DNA from: a virus
Length of the DNA stretch: 55,601 nucleotides
Virus record (IMG/VR): IMGVR_UViG_3300048591_000469
Location: 1 to 55,601 of that record
Reading direction: 5' to 3' (one strand)
Positions 32,410 to 41,165 of this stretch are shown here, piece after piece. A program made the position numbers and the translations under genes. A model generated the notes under the pieces. It ran no database searches. It saw only the letters and a list, made by a program, of their open reading frames with translations, and was not told the origin of the DNA. Each line of letters starts with the position of its first letter. Position 1 is the first letter of the stretch.

Positions 32410-35169
32410 ATGACCATTGACCGCTTCACCCGCCAGCAGTTCGAAGCCGCCCTGCCGACCCACAAATTGACCCGCCAGCCGTTGTGGCAGGGGTTGGGGT
32501 TGATCGAGGGCGAGTACACCTACGCCATCCCGGTCAACGCCTACGCCCGCATCAAGATTCGGTCGAGTGTCAACGCAAGCGGCATCGCCGCCGACAGTGG
32601 CGACGACAGCATTCGCTTGTTCGTCGAGGTCATCGACGAGTTGGGTCGCTGGCATTGGATTGGCGGTTCCAAACCTGACGCCTATACGACCCGGGTCCCG
32701 GGTTGGGGCGGGCGCTTGACCGACAAGATGCGCGACGTATGGGCGAAAGCCGCCAAGATCGCCCGCCCGGTCCCGACCTGCACCTGTGGCGCTCCCAAGA
32801 TCGCCCGGGTCGTCAAGAAGCCCGGTTCCAACCAGGGGCGCATCTTCGCCAGCCATTGCATTCACGGAACCTGCCAGGATGACGCCTTTGTCTGGTTAGA
32901 CGAAGCCGTCCCGACCCGCAAGCCCGTCGCCGTCCCGCAGCCCGTCGCCGTCGTCGAGGAAGAAGAGAACATCCCGGTCAACCCGGTCTACACCGACGCC
33001 CCGACGGTCGCCCCGACGGTCGCCCAACCCGCTCCCGCCGTCCCTGTGCGGACCTTTACGGCGACCAGTGGGTTCGACCCGGGGCTGGTCAACGACGCGC
33101 AACGCAACGCCATCTTCGCACCCATCGACCTGCCCGTTCGCGTCCTGGCGGGTCCCGGGTCGGGCAAAACGCACACCATCGAGCGACGCTACGCCTACCT
33201 GCTGCATAACGGCGTTTTGCCTCGGGACATCCTGGTCGTCACGTTCAACAAGTCGATGGCGGGCGAGGTCTACGAGCGGATTTGTCGGTTCAACCCTGCC
33301 ATTCGTGGGACCGAAGCCGACAACCAGGTCTGCACGATTCACGCCGCTTGTTTCCGGGTCCTCAAGGCGGAAGGGCTGAAGGCGCAACCCGCAAAGGACT
33401 GGCAACTGAAGAAGTTCGCCAAAGAGATCTCCGCCGAAATTTGGCCGAATGTCCTCTACCGTCCCGGTCCCGACGAGTTGATCGCCGCCGTCGGCGCAGC
33501 CGAATACCGGGGTTGCCCGGTCGGGCAGGAAGGCGACCTGTTCGAATCCCTGTGTGAGGAGTCGCCCGTCACCGTCGCCCAATTGGTCGACTTCCGCCGC
33601 CAGTTTGACGCCAACCTGCGCGCCAATGGGCTGATCACGTTCGGCGGCATGTTGTACGAGGTTGACCGTCGACTCGCCATCGACCCCGACTTCAAAGCCC
33701 GCTGGCAGGGGCGGTTCAAGTACATCATCATCGACGAGGGCCAGGACACGACGGGTCAGGCGATGCGGGTCCTCACGACCCTGGGCGCACCCGAAGATCG
33801 CATGTTCATCGTCGGCGACACCGACCAATTGCTCTATCGGTTCGCCGGGGCAACGCCCGAGCAAAACCTCTACCAGGGGTTCGAGGAACGTTACCCATCG
33901 GGGTTGACCTTCAAGCTCACCGTTAACTACCGTTCCACCCGCGCCATCGTCGACGTGACCAGCAACCTGATCGCCCACAATTACACGGCGAAGGGCGGTC
34001 CTTACGCCGAGACTTACCGCAAGCTACTGACCGCCCGCCCGGACGCCCCAGAGGGCGTGAGTGTGGCGTTCACACAGTACGGCGACGTTGAGATCGAGGC
34101 GCTCGAGACGGTTCGCAAGGTCAAGGAAGCCATCGACGGCGGTCGCCGACCCCAAGACTTCTTCCTGGCGACCCGCACCCGGGCGCAGTTGGGCTACCTG
34201 GAGATTCCGTTGACCCTGGCGGGCATCCCCTTCGTGAACCTGACCGGCGGGTCCTTCTGGGAATCAAAGCACGTCAAGGACGCCATCGCCTACCTGCGCC
34301 TGTTGGTCAACCCGGGCGACACCGACGCCTTCGCCCGGGTCTACAACATCGCCAGCCGCTACATGGTCCAGCCCTGGGGCAAGGAGCAGGGGCAATATTG
34401 CCCGCATCGTTACCTGGGGCGGGCGTTCCTGGACGCCGTCGGCAGTTCCTACGCCAACCTGAGCAAGGTCGCCAGTGACCGCCGTTACAAGGCGGGCGTC
34501 AACGACCTGCGCGACTTCATGCAGGGGCTGACGGCGCTACACAATAGCCTGTCAATGGTCGACGCCGACGGGGACATCGCCAAGCCCGGGGCGCTCGTGC
34601 GCTACGTCCTGAACGAGTGTTATGCCGACTACCTCAAAACCGAAGAGGGGTTCGACCCGGCGAATGACACCGAGAACAGCAAGAGCGACGACCTGCTGAT
34701 CGTCGCCGGGATTGGCGACAAATACCCGACCCTGGAGAAGTTCCTGGAGTTCGTCAACGACGCCCAGGAAACCGCCAAGAAAGCCGCCGAGCGGGATTGG
34801 TCCGAATTGCTGGTCATCAGCACCATTCACCGGCTCAAAGGGCTAGAACGTCCCGTCGTCTTTGGGTTGGGCATCAGCGAGGGCGAGGACCTGACGACGG
34901 GCGAATTCCGAGGGTTGCTCCCGCACACCTTCTCGGTTGTCGCCGCCCCGAAGATGGGCGTCCTCAACTGGTCGGGCAAGGGACGCGTCGAGGATGAACG
35001 TTGCGCCTTCTTCGTCCTCATCTCCCGCCCGAAAGAGGAATTGCACCTGTCCTCGATCAGTTCCTACCGCAACGCCGAAATGCGCCCGTCCCGCTTCCTG
35101 GCCGAGGCGGGCATTGGTGACGACAGCTACACGCGCATCGCCGACCTGATCGCCGAGGTCGCCCTGTGA
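32410..35169 (+). CDS. UvrD/Rep-type SF1 helicase with N-terminal zinc-cluster domain
   Basis: 919 residues from ATG 32410 (AGGAG upstream). Residues 1-120 form a beta-rich domain, and residues about 124-155 hold CTCGAPK...HCIHGTC, a likely zinc cluster. An acidic/Pro linker follows, containing a dispersed repeat copy at about 213 (VRTFTAT). The motor begins near 230: Q motif FDPGLVNDAQRNAI, Walker A GPGSGKT at 248-254, DEGQD near 440, motif III GDTDQLLYRF, motif IV NYRSTR, and near the C-terminus STIHRLKGLERPVV and VLISRPKEELHL. It unwinds DNA 3' to 5' in replication or recombination. The extra N-terminal half is unusual for the family. Confidence 0.9.
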   Translation: MTIDRFTRQQFEAALPTHKLTRQPLWQGLGLIEGEYTYAIPVNAYARIKIRSSVNASGIAADSGDDSIRLFVEVIDELGRWHWIGGSKPDAYTTRVPGWGGRLTDKMRDVWAKAAKIARPVPTCTCGAPKIARVVKKPGSNQGRIFASHCIHGTCQDDAFVWLDEAVPTRKPVAVPQPVAVVEEEENIPVNPVYTDAPTVAPTVAQPAPAVPVRTFTATSGFDPGLVNDAQRNAIFAPIDLPVRVLAGPGSGKTHTIERRYAYLLHNGVLPRDILVVTFNKSMAGEVYERICRFNPAIRGTEADNQVCTIHAACFRVLKAEGLKAQPAKDWQLKKFAKEISAEIWPNVLYRPGPDELIAAVGAAEYRGCPVGQEGDLFESLCEESPVTVAQLVDFRRQFDANLRANGLITFGGMLYEVDRRLAIDPDFKARWQGRFKYIIIDEGQDTTGQAMRVLTTLGAPEDRMFIVGDTDQLLYRFAGATPEQNLYQGFEERYPSGLTFKLTVNYRSTRAIVDVTSNLIAHNYTAKGGPYAETYRKLLTARPDAPEGVSVAFTQYGDVEIEALETVRKVKEAIDGGRRPQDFFLATRTRAQLGYLEIPLTLAGIPFVNLTGGSFWESKHVKDAIAYLRLLVNPGDTDAFARVYNIASRYMVQPWGKEQGQYCPHRYLGRAFLDAVGSSYANLSKVASDRRYKAGVNDLRDFMQGLTALHNSLSMVDADGDIAKPGALVRYVLNECYADYLKTEEGFDPANDTENSKSDDLLIVAGIGDKYPTLEKFLEFVNDAQETAKKAAERDWSELLVISTIHRLKGLERPVVFGLGISEGEDLTTGEFRGLLPHTFSVVAAPKMGVLNWSGKGRVEDERCAFFVLISRPKEELHLSSISSYRNAEMRPSRFLAEAGIGDDSYTRIADLIAEVAL
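33046..33065 (+). repeat. Dispersed repeat copy in a domain linker
   Basis: GTGCGGACCTTTACGGCGAC inside the helicase gene. It encodes VRTFTAT between the zinc-cluster domain and the motor. Confidence 0.8.
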
Positions 35170-36020
35170 CCGCCGTCGTCGACGCCGCCCTGTACTGGCT
35201 CGAGCAGGGGATCGTCCCGATCCCCTGCCGCTTCCGCACCAAGACGCCGGTCGTCAAGTGGGGCGAATGGACCCACAAGCTGCCGCCCGCCGCCCTGGTT
35301 CGCCGCTGGTTCGGCGGGCTATACAACATCGCCCTGATCACGAATGAGCATTACGTCGTGGTCGACTTCGACGACCTGGACGCCTACGATGCCTGGGTTG
35401 CCGACCATGCCAGGGTCGCCGTCACCCGAACCATACGGTCAAGGCGGGGCGTTCATCTCCATTACCGTGTCAACGCACCCGCGCACACCATCGCCTTCGC
35501 TGGCGGGGATCTGTTGGCTTCGGGGCATCTGGTGACGGTCCCGCCGTCAGTCCACGAAAGCGGGCATGTCTACACCGTCCTGCGCGACGTCGACCCCATC
35601 GCCATCCCGACGACCCGCATGCTGCATCTGCCGGTCCCGCCCGTCGACCCGGACGCCGCCCAAGCCCTTGTGCGGGGCTTTACGGCGACCGGACCGTCGC
35701 TCCCGGTCTACCTGATGCCGTCACCCGTTGACGTGAGCGGGTCCCTGATCGAACGCATCAAGCGGGCGGTCCCGCTGACCGACTACCTCGGGCGCTTGAC
35801 CCGACTCGTCCGCATGGGCAAGCGCCTCATGGCGCTTTGCCCGTTCCACCCCGACACCCACCCATCGATGGCAGTCTACGCCGACCAGGGCGCTTGCTAC
35901 TGCTACGCCAACCAATGCCCCGCGCATCGTCGTCTCGACGTCATCGACGTCGCCAGCCTAGTTTGGCACACATCGACTCGCGACGCCGCACGCTTACTCG
36001 CCCAGGAATACGGACTATGA
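35166..36020 (+). CDS. Prim-pol (AEP-type) with C-terminal DnaG-type zinc finger
   Basis: 284 residues from GTG 35166, overlapping the helicase stop. Residues 1-175 match a bifunctional primase/polymerase domain: IPIPCRF-like start, VVVDFDDLD (metal-binding Asp67, Asp69), SRRGVHLHYRV (92-102) and the GDLLASGHLVTVPPS segment. Residues about 230-260 carry CPFHPDTHPSMAVY..QGACYCYANQC, a CHC2-type zinc finger as in DnaG. A dispersed repeat copy encodes VRGFTATGP between the two parts. It likely makes replication primers. A zinc finger behind the polymerase is the reverse of DnaG. Confidence 0.85.
   Translation: MTAVVDAALYWLEQGIVPIPCRFRTKTPVVKWGEWTHKLPPAALVRRWFGGLYNIALITNEHYVVVDFDDLDAYDAWVADHARVAVTRTIRSRRGVHLHYRVNAPAHTIAFAGGDLLASGHLVTVPPSVHESGHVYTVLRDVDPIAIPTTRMLHLPVPPVDPDAAQALVRGFTATGPSLPVYLMPSPVDVSGSLIERIKRAVPLTDYLGRLTRLVRMGKRLMALCPFHPDTHPSMAVYADQGACYCYANQCPAHRRLDVIDVASLVWHTSTRDAARLLAQEYGL
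35670..35689 (+). repeat. Dispersed repeat copy in a domain linker
   Basis: GTGCGGGGCTTTACGGCGAC, one or two changes from consensus, between the prim-pol domain and the zinc finger. Confidence 0.7.
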
Positions 36021-36670
36021 GCAACCCGAGCAAAAGCAACGCCCGCATCACCATCTTCTTGTCGCCCGAGGATTTCGAGGAATGGGTCAAGCTGGCCGAA
36101 ACCGGGCAGCACGGCGGCAAACATGCGGGCGACGTCATCCTGCACTATGCCTATTTAGGGCTAGAGGCGACCGCCGCCCAAAACGAAGGCATGCTTCGCA
36201 ACACCTACCATCACGTCAACCGCTTGGCCCGGGAGGTCCGCCTACGCGCCGCCATGTTTAAGCAGTTGACGACCGTCGCCAAAGACGCCATCGACCGGGG
36301 CGACACAACCCTGCTCGAGGAGGTCAAGGCGCTTGCCGAGGGGCAAAACATCGCACCCGAGGACGTCATCCGGGCGACCCAATACCGGGTCAGCGTCACC
36401 GACCCCGACGAAGACACCGGGTTAGACGAGATCGAGTCGTGGGTCACGCGTGAGCTTGACCCGACCGAACCCCACGCAGCCAGCGACCTGGTCGACGTCG
36501 CCGAAAAGCGGGGCTGGATGTATTGGAAGGTCAAAGCCGCCCTGCGAAATGTAGGGTTCCACCCGACCAAGATCGCCGGGAAGGGGCGGGGTTACTGGTA
36601 TGTCTACCAGGACCCGTCACCGTCCAGCGTCATCGAGCAAGCCATCGAGGAGAATGAATTCGACCTATGA
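36017..36670 (+). CDS. Putative DNA-binding replication accessory protein
   Basis: 217 residues from ATG 36017, coupled to the primase (ATGA). The N-terminus (ARITIFLSPEDFEEWVKLAETG) looks like a ribbon-helix-helix strand and helix. The centre is helical (YHHVNRLAREVRLRAAMFKQL). The C-terminus (ASDLVDVAEKRGWMYWKVKAALRNVGF, then GKGRGYWYVYQ) looks like a winged helix. It may load or regulate the adjacent primase or helicase. No precise family recognised. Confidence 0.68.
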   Translation: MSNPSKSNARITIFLSPEDFEEWVKLAETGQHGGKHAGDVILHYAYLGLEATAAQNEGMLRNTYHHVNRLAREVRLRAAMFKQLTTVAKDAIDRGDTTLLEEVKALAEGQNIAPEDVIRATQYRVSVTDPDEDTGLDEIESWVTRELDPTEPHAASDLVDVAEKRGWMYWKVKAALRNVGFHPTKIAGKGRGYWYVYQDPSPSSVIEQAIEENEFDL

Positions 36671-38250
36671 ACCCGACGCCGCGAGAATTCGGACTACGTC
36701 ATTCGGAGTTCCGACCCTACCAGTTAGAAACCATCCAATGGGCGCTTGGCATCCGGGGACCCGGCATCCTGCAAGCCGCGACCGGGTTCGGCAAGACGAC
36801 CCTGCCCGCCGCTTTGGCGTCCAAAGGGCGCACAGTGGCACTGGTCCGCACCCGGGCGCTACAAAGCGCCAATTACCGGGATTCCTACGGGTTCAAGGCG
36901 CTCTTCGGGCGAGCGAATTACACCTGCGCCCACGACGACTTCGAACCCGGGACGGCGACCGCCGCCGACTGCCTTCACCCCGGGCAGATGGACGCTTGCG
37001 CGTTCGCGGGCGATTGCGCCTACCGCAAAGCCCGCATCGCTGCCCGGGCGTCGAGCAAGACGGCGCTCAACTACGCCTATTGGTTTCATGCCCGGGACCA
37101 ATGGCCCGCCTTCCGTTACCTGGTCCTCGACGAGGCGCATCAACTGTCGGACCTGACCCTGGAATGGGCGGGGTTGACCGTCACGCGCGACAACCTGATC
37201 GAGTTCGGTCTGCCCGCCCTGCCCGCTGTGGCGTCGTCGCGTGGGGCGTCCCTGCTGTTGACCCAACCGAACCCGGTCGCCAAAGTCCTCGACTGGATTC
37301 ACAAGGCGACCGCCGTCCTGACCCGCCGCGCCAGCCAGTTGGAACGCCCGACGACCAACAAGGAACGCCGCGACCTGCGCGCAACCGAACGCATGCTCGG
37401 CAAGGTTAGCGCAACCGGCGAAGCCATGACGGCGGTCGACGATCCCGATGTCTGGTTCATCCGCAGCCAAGCTCCGGCGGGCGGGCTGGTCTGTCGCCCG
37501 CTCACGGCGCGCTACCACTTCAAGAATTACTTTTTGCGACCCGACGAGATTCAAATTCTGATGTCGGCGACCATCGGCGACCCGGCGACCTTCGCCGCCG
37601 AGTTGGGGTTGAACCCGTATGACTACAAGCACATTCCCTCCCAATACCCGGTCGAACGTCGCCCGGTCTACGCCCTGGACGTCCCGCGCATGGGGCAGTC
37701 GGCGAAGCCCGCCGATTGGGACAAGCAAGCCGACGAGATCGCCCAGGTCCTCAAGGATTGCCCTGCCGACTGGCACGGCATCATTCACGTCAACGCCAAA
37801 GCGGAAGCCCGTCGCCTACACGACCGGCTGGCTCGTCACCGTTACCTGGCGGGGCGCTTGTGGGTCCCGAGCAACGAGGGCGGGACCGACGGGCAGGTCC
37901 GGGATTGGCGGGCGCACCGGGAACGGTCCCGCAACGGTCAAATCGCCATCACCTGGGCGCTACACGAGGGTTACGATGGCGTCGACGAGAAGATCTGCAT
38001 CAGCGCAAAGGTCCCGTACCCTTACCTGGGCGACGACTACGAGATCGCCCGTCGCAACTTCGACGGGAAATTGTTTCTGCAGCGCGCCGCGTGGTCGATG
38101 GAGCAGATGCTTGGGCGCACCCGGCGCAGCGAGGCGGACTACGATGCCGACGGCGATCAGCGGGGCTTGGTCGCCATCGCCGACGGGTCCTGGAAGTGGG
38201 TCCGCAAATACCTGACGCCCGACTTCGCCGAAGCAATTCGCACCGTCTAG
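36667..38250 (+). CDS. DinG/XPD-like superfamily 2 helicase
   Basis: 527 residues, overlapping the previous gene by 4 nt. RPYQLETIQWAL (Q-region), Walker A ATGFGKTT at 38-45, VALVRTRALQ (motif Ia), and a four-cysteine stretch at about 84-120 (YTC, ADC, DAC, GDC), where XPD/DinG helicases carry an Fe-S cluster. DEAH near 154-157, MSATIGDP (motif III), and a C-terminal WALHEGYDG...QMLGRTRRS (motifs V-VI). It should open duplexes or R-loops 5' to 3' if the family rule holds. Confidence 0.85.
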   Translation: MNPTPREFGLRHSEFRPYQLETIQWALGIRGPGILQAATGFGKTTLPAALASKGRTVALVRTRALQSANYRDSYGFKALFGRANYTCAHDDFEPGTATAADCLHPGQMDACAFAGDCAYRKARIAARASSKTALNYAYWFHARDQWPAFRYLVLDEAHQLSDLTLEWAGLTVTRDNLIEFGLPALPAVASSRGASLLLTQPNPVAKVLDWIHKATAVLTRRASQLERPTTNKERRDLRATERMLGKVSATGEAMTAVDDPDVWFIRSQAPAGGLVCRPLTARYHFKNYFLRPDEIQILMSATIGDPATFAAELGLNPYDYKHIPSQYPVERRPVYALDVPRMGQSAKPADWDKQADEIAQVLKDCPADWHGIIHVNAKAEARRLHDRLARHRYLAGRLWVPSNEGGTDGQVRDWRAHRERSRNGQIAITWALHEGYDGVDEKICISAKVPYPYLGDDYEIARRNFDGKLFLQRAAWSMEQMLGRTRRSEADYDADGDQRGLVAIADGSWKWVRKYLTPDFAEAIRTV

Positions 38251-38321
38251 GGTTCCACCCGGGCGGGACCGCCGAGGTCCCGCCCGTCACCATCACCGTT
38301 TTTCAAACAAGAGGAGCATGT

Positions 38322-38702
38322 ATGCCTGACCAGCCGAAACAGCCGCCGACCCCGCCCGAGACGGCGTTCACGCTCGACGACTACCAGCAAGCAACCCGCT
38401 TCTGGTATAACCAGTCCCTCGCCACGCAGATGGCGCGCATCAACGCCATGATGGGCATCACCGGCGAGGCGGGCGAATTGGCCGACGCCCACAAGAAGAT
38501 GCTCTTTCACGGTCATCCGCTCAACCTAGAGATTGTCAAACTGGAGCTTGGCGACATCCTGTTCTACGTCTCCTGGTATGCCTGGACCTTCGGACTATCG
38601 CTCGACGACGTCGCCCGGGCAAACCTCACCAAGCTGACCATACGTTATCCGCATGGCTTCGACCCAGAACGCAGCCAGAACCGAAAGGACCGACACCCAT
38701 GA
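38322..38702 (+). CDS. MazG-like nucleotide pyrophosphohydrolase
   Basis: 126 residues from ATG 38322, 5 nt after GAGGAG. Contains ITGEAGELADAHKKMLFHGH and LELGDILFYVSWYAWTFGLSL, the ExxE...ExxD metal-binding pattern of all-alpha NTP pyrophosphatases. It could clean dNTP pools or lower ppGpp. TTTTCAA (38300-38306) lies 5 nt before the ribosome site. Overlaps the next gene by 4 nt. Confidence 0.82.
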   Translation: MPDQPKQPPTPPETAFTLDDYQQATRFWYNQSLATQMARINAMMGITGEAGELADAHKKMLFHGHPLNLEIVKLELGDILFYVSWYAWTFGLSLDDVARANLTKLTIRYPHGFDPERSQNRKDRHP

Positions 38703-39169
38703 CGCCCGACTACCTCGAGATGGCCCGCGAAGCCGTCAAGCGCCACGACAACGACCGAGCAACCGCCCTGGCGGTCCTTGCCCTCGCTGAGGTCGCCCAC
38801 GCGGCGCTCAAGCCCGCCCAAGCCGACCCGGCGACCCACCACGCGCCCACCGTCGACCTGCGCCTGGGTCTGTCGGTCGCCGACCGGGAGACGGTCAAGC
38901 GCCACCTGGACGAAATCGCCGTCCTGGTGGAACCGCACATGCCCTGGTTCACGCTGGCGCGGCTCGGGACGCTGCTCAACGCCATCGGCGGGATTGTCAA
39001 ACAAGGGACCATTGGCGTCACCGCCCCGCATGCATCTGTCAGTCTTGCTGCAGCAGCGCCAGCCGCCCATTTGCACGTCGACCATGACGCCCTCGATCAG
39101 CGACCGGCGCAGCCCATTGTCCGACTCAGCCCGGTTGACCTGCAAGGATTGTCAAACCATGAAAGTTAA
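38699..39169 (+). CDS. Hypothetical helical protein in the MazG operon
   Basis: 156 residues. Helical segments (DYLEMAREAVKRHDNDRATALAVLALAEVAHAAL) and a middle with HMPWFTLARLGTLLNAIGG. The C-terminal 45 residues are Ala/His-rich and look disordered. Two TTGTCAA variants of the polar heptamer (38999, 39150) lie in it, the second at the next start. Function unknown. Confidence 0.6.
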   Translation: MTPDYLEMAREAVKRHDNDRATALAVLALAEVAHAALKPAQADPATHHAPTVDLRLGLSVADRETVKRHLDEIAVLVEPHMPWFTLARLGTLLNAIGGIVKQGTIGVTAPHASVSLAAAAPAAHLHVDHDALDQRPAQPIVRLSPVDLQGLSNHES

Positions 39170-39794
39170 ACGCCCGCAACTGCTCGCCGCCAAAGCCGCC
39201 AAGTCCCTGATCGACGTCCTCGCCCGGTCGTGCCAACGCATCGAGGTCGCCGGGTCCCTGCGCCGCAAAGCGGTCATGGTCGGGGATATCGAATTGGTCG
39301 CCATCCCGACGCCGACCCTCAACCTACTCGACGAACCGACGAGAATCACCATGCTCGACCATGCCCTGACCGACCTGGCGGTCCCGTTCGACATCAACGG
39401 TCCCGCCCAGAAGCGCTTTTACTTCAACCCGGCGCACCTGGTCAACGGCGAAGGGCATCCCCTCCTCAGCGGCATGACCTTCGTCGTCGACCTATTCATC
39501 GTCACGCCCGAAACCTGGGGACCGCAATTCCTGATCCGCACCGGCAGCGCCGACTTCAGCCGCGCAATGGTGACGCCCCGGATGCACCGGGGTCTGTGTC
39601 CCGACTACCTACGCTTCAACAAGGGACGCATTATGCACGGCGACACGGCGCTCGACACCCCAGAGGAACGTGACGTCTTTGACATTTTCAACCTGCCCTA
39701 CATCCCGCCGACCGACCGGGACGCCGACCAAGCCGCGCATCTCTTTCGCACGACCTCGCCCAAGCCCTTAGTGCGGACCTTTGCGGCGACCTGA
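39159..39794 (+). CDS. PolX-type nucleotidyltransferase domain protein
   Basis: 211 residues from ATG 39159. Residues 29-47 (EVAGSLRRKAVMVGDIELV) match the polymerase beta palm motif GS...GDxD/E, with Gly-Ser at 32-33 and acidic Asp43 and Glu45. FVVDLFIVTPETWGPQFLIRTGSADF matches the third-acidic strand and the following PolX motif, and MHRGLCPDYLRFNKGR fits the C-terminal palm. The fingers and 8-kDa domains of full PolX are absent. Possible roles are end-joining or gap filling. A dispersed repeat copy forms the last codons (VRTFAAT). Confidence 0.82.
   Translation: MKVKRPQLLAAKAAKSLIDVLARSCQRIEVAGSLRRKAVMVGDIELVAIPTPTLNLLDEPTRITMLDHALTDLAVPFDINGPAQKRFYFNPAHLVNGEGHPLLSGMTFVVDLFIVTPETWGPQFLIRTGSADFSRAMVTPRMHRGLCPDYLRFNKGRIMHGDTALDTPEERDVFDIFNLPYIPPTDRDADQAAHLFRTTSPKPLVRTFAAT
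39771..39790 (+). repeat. Dispersed repeat copy at gene end
   Basis: GTGCGGACCTTTGCGGCGAC. It supplies the last residues of the PolX-like protein and ends 4 nt before the end of its stop codon. Confidence 0.8.
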
Positions 39795-39817
39795 CCGTCG
39801 CCGGTTGCCGCATGAGC

Positions 39818-39861
39818 AACGCCCCGCCCAAGCCCACAGAACGGCTCGAGCGGGGCGTTTT
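39818..39861 (+). terminator. Terminator of the replication operon
   Basis: AACGCCCCG (39818-39826) pairs with CGGGGCGTT (39851-39859), with an inner AGCC/GGCT pairing, followed by TTTT. It lies between converging operons. Confidence 0.65.
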
Positions 39862-39893
39862 GCCCTCTACGCCTACAAACTATCACGCGGGCG

Positions 39894-40097
39894 CTACAAG
39901 CCCGCCATTTCGCCTTGCTTGCGGGCTTCGTCGACCAAGCGGCGGATCTGTTCGCTGGTCGTGCGCGCCCCGTCCCGGCGCAAGAATTCCAGGTCCGACT
40001 GGCGCAACGTCACCCGGACCTGAAAGGTCGGGTCGACGGCGTCCTCGGTCGGCAACGTTCCATCGAGGCGCGGGCGTCCGCGCGGCTTGCGGGTCAC
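39894..40097 (-). CDS. Ribbon-helix-helix regulator with N-terminal AT-hook
   Basis: 67 residues from GTG 40097, 7 nt after AAGGAG. Residues 3-9 (RKPRGRPR) are a classic AT-hook, binding the minor groove of AT-rich DNA. FQVRVTLRQSDLEFLRRDG and TTSEQIRRLVDEARKQ make a ribbon-helix-helix dimer fold. It is the best candidate to bind the AT-rich GTAAATAC/GTATTTAC boxes or the promoter region at 42.4 kb that drives its own operon (autoregulation). This link is inferred. Confidence 0.72.
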   Translation of the reverse strand: MTRKPRGRPRLDGTLPTEDAVDPTFQVRVTLRQSDLEFLRRDGARTTSEQIRRLVDEARKQGEMAGL

Positions 40098-40798
40098 GAC
40101 GCTGCTCCTTCGGCGAGGCGCAAGCCCCAATGGTCGGCGACCCGAACGATGCCGTACAGGAACGCCCCTTCGGCGTCGGGACCCTGGACCGTGAACGTCT
40201 TATTGTTGGACGTGATGACCAGTTCCGTCTCCTCGGCGAGGACGATAGCTGTGATCGTGCAACTAATGCCCGCCGTCAACGGCAGCGGCTTCGTTTCGTG
40301 GCTGATGACCAAAATCACCGCCGCCCGCCCATTCGTTTCGAAGCCCCGGATGGCGAGACATTCATGCCCGGGTAGAATCTCGAACCTCACCGCCGCCGCC
40401 AGCAGCGGTTTCACCTGGGCGCACGCGCGCTCACTCCGGGCGCGCTTGTCGGCTTCGGCTTGGCGTTCCCGTTCCCGCTCTGCCTCGACCGCCGCCCGAT
40501 GGTCGGCGATTCGCTGTTCCACCGTCTCGCCGTCGGGGAACGCCGCAATGAGGCTCCGGCTAAATTGGCCGCGCGCCCGAAAGGTCTTGTGGGGTTCGCT
40601 GTAGTTAGGCCCGAACGTTTCGAGGTCGATTTGCACAATGCCATTCCTCCAGACCTTGCTGATCTGGGCGGGTTGCCACGCGACTCCATCCGGCGTCCCG
40701 AAGGGACGTGCGCCCCATCGGTAAAGGACCCATTCGCCCGTCTTGGCTTGGGTCAGGTCCCGGCAGGGGATTCGTTCGGGTTGCGGTTGATCGTTCAC
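40094..40798 (-). CDS. Hypothetical protein with coiled coil
   Basis: 234 residues from GTG 40798. Its translation start region (AAAGGAGCAGCGTCGTGA) is identical to that of the next gene. The first 100 residues contain an SH3-like stretch (TGEWVLYRWGARPFG, WQPAQISKVWRNGIVQIDL). A charged helix follows (TVEQRIADHRAAVEAERERERQAEADKRARSE), and then a beta-rich C-terminal domain. Function unknown. Confidence 0.65.
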   Translation of the reverse strand: MNDQPQPERIPCRDLTQAKTGEWVLYRWGARPFGTPDGVAWQPAQISKVWRNGIVQIDLETFGPNYSEPHKTFRARGQFSRSLIAAFPDGETVEQRIADHRAAVEAERERERQAEADKRARSERACAQVKPLLAAAVRFEILPGHECLAIRGFETNGRAAVILVISHETKPLPLTAGISCTITAIVLAEETELVITSNNKTFTVQGPDAEGAFLYGIVRVADHWGLRLAEGAAS

Positions 40799-40868
40799 GA
40801 CGCTGCTCCTTTTGGGTTGCAATGCGAAGGGGCGACCAGGTCGGTCGCCCCGGGACGTTACGGGAAGC

Positions 40869-41165
40869 CTAGAACGGAATTTCTTCGGGCGGGTAAACCC
40901 GCTCGACTTCGGCGTCGACCTCGCGGGCGATGGCGTCCAGCGAGGCGAGCAAGCGCCGCACCTTGTCGCGGGCGACGGACAGGTAAATGCTCCGGTCCAT
41001 CCAGCCTTCGCTCTGCGCCAGGCCGGCCAGGTCGGCGGTCACGTTCGCCGACTGGCGAAGCCATTCCAGGGTCATGACCGGGAACGTCTCTTCGATGGGC
41101 GGTCCGACTTCCTGCGCCGGGTCGTAAACCTGGAATTCCTCGTAGCTCATGGCGTAGTTAGGCAT
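40869..41165 (-). CDS. Small helical protein
   Basis: 98 residues, start overlapping the upstream gene by 8 nt. Helices such as ETFPVMTLEWLRQSANVTADLAGL and RSIYLSVARDKVRRLLASLDAIAREVDAEVERV. Acidic overall. Unknown function. Confidence 0.6.
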   Translation of the reverse strand: MPNYAMSYEEFQVYDPAQEVGPPIEETFPVMTLEWLRQSANVTADLAGLAQSEGWMDRSIYLSVARDKVRRLLASLDAIAREVDAEVERVYPPEEIPF

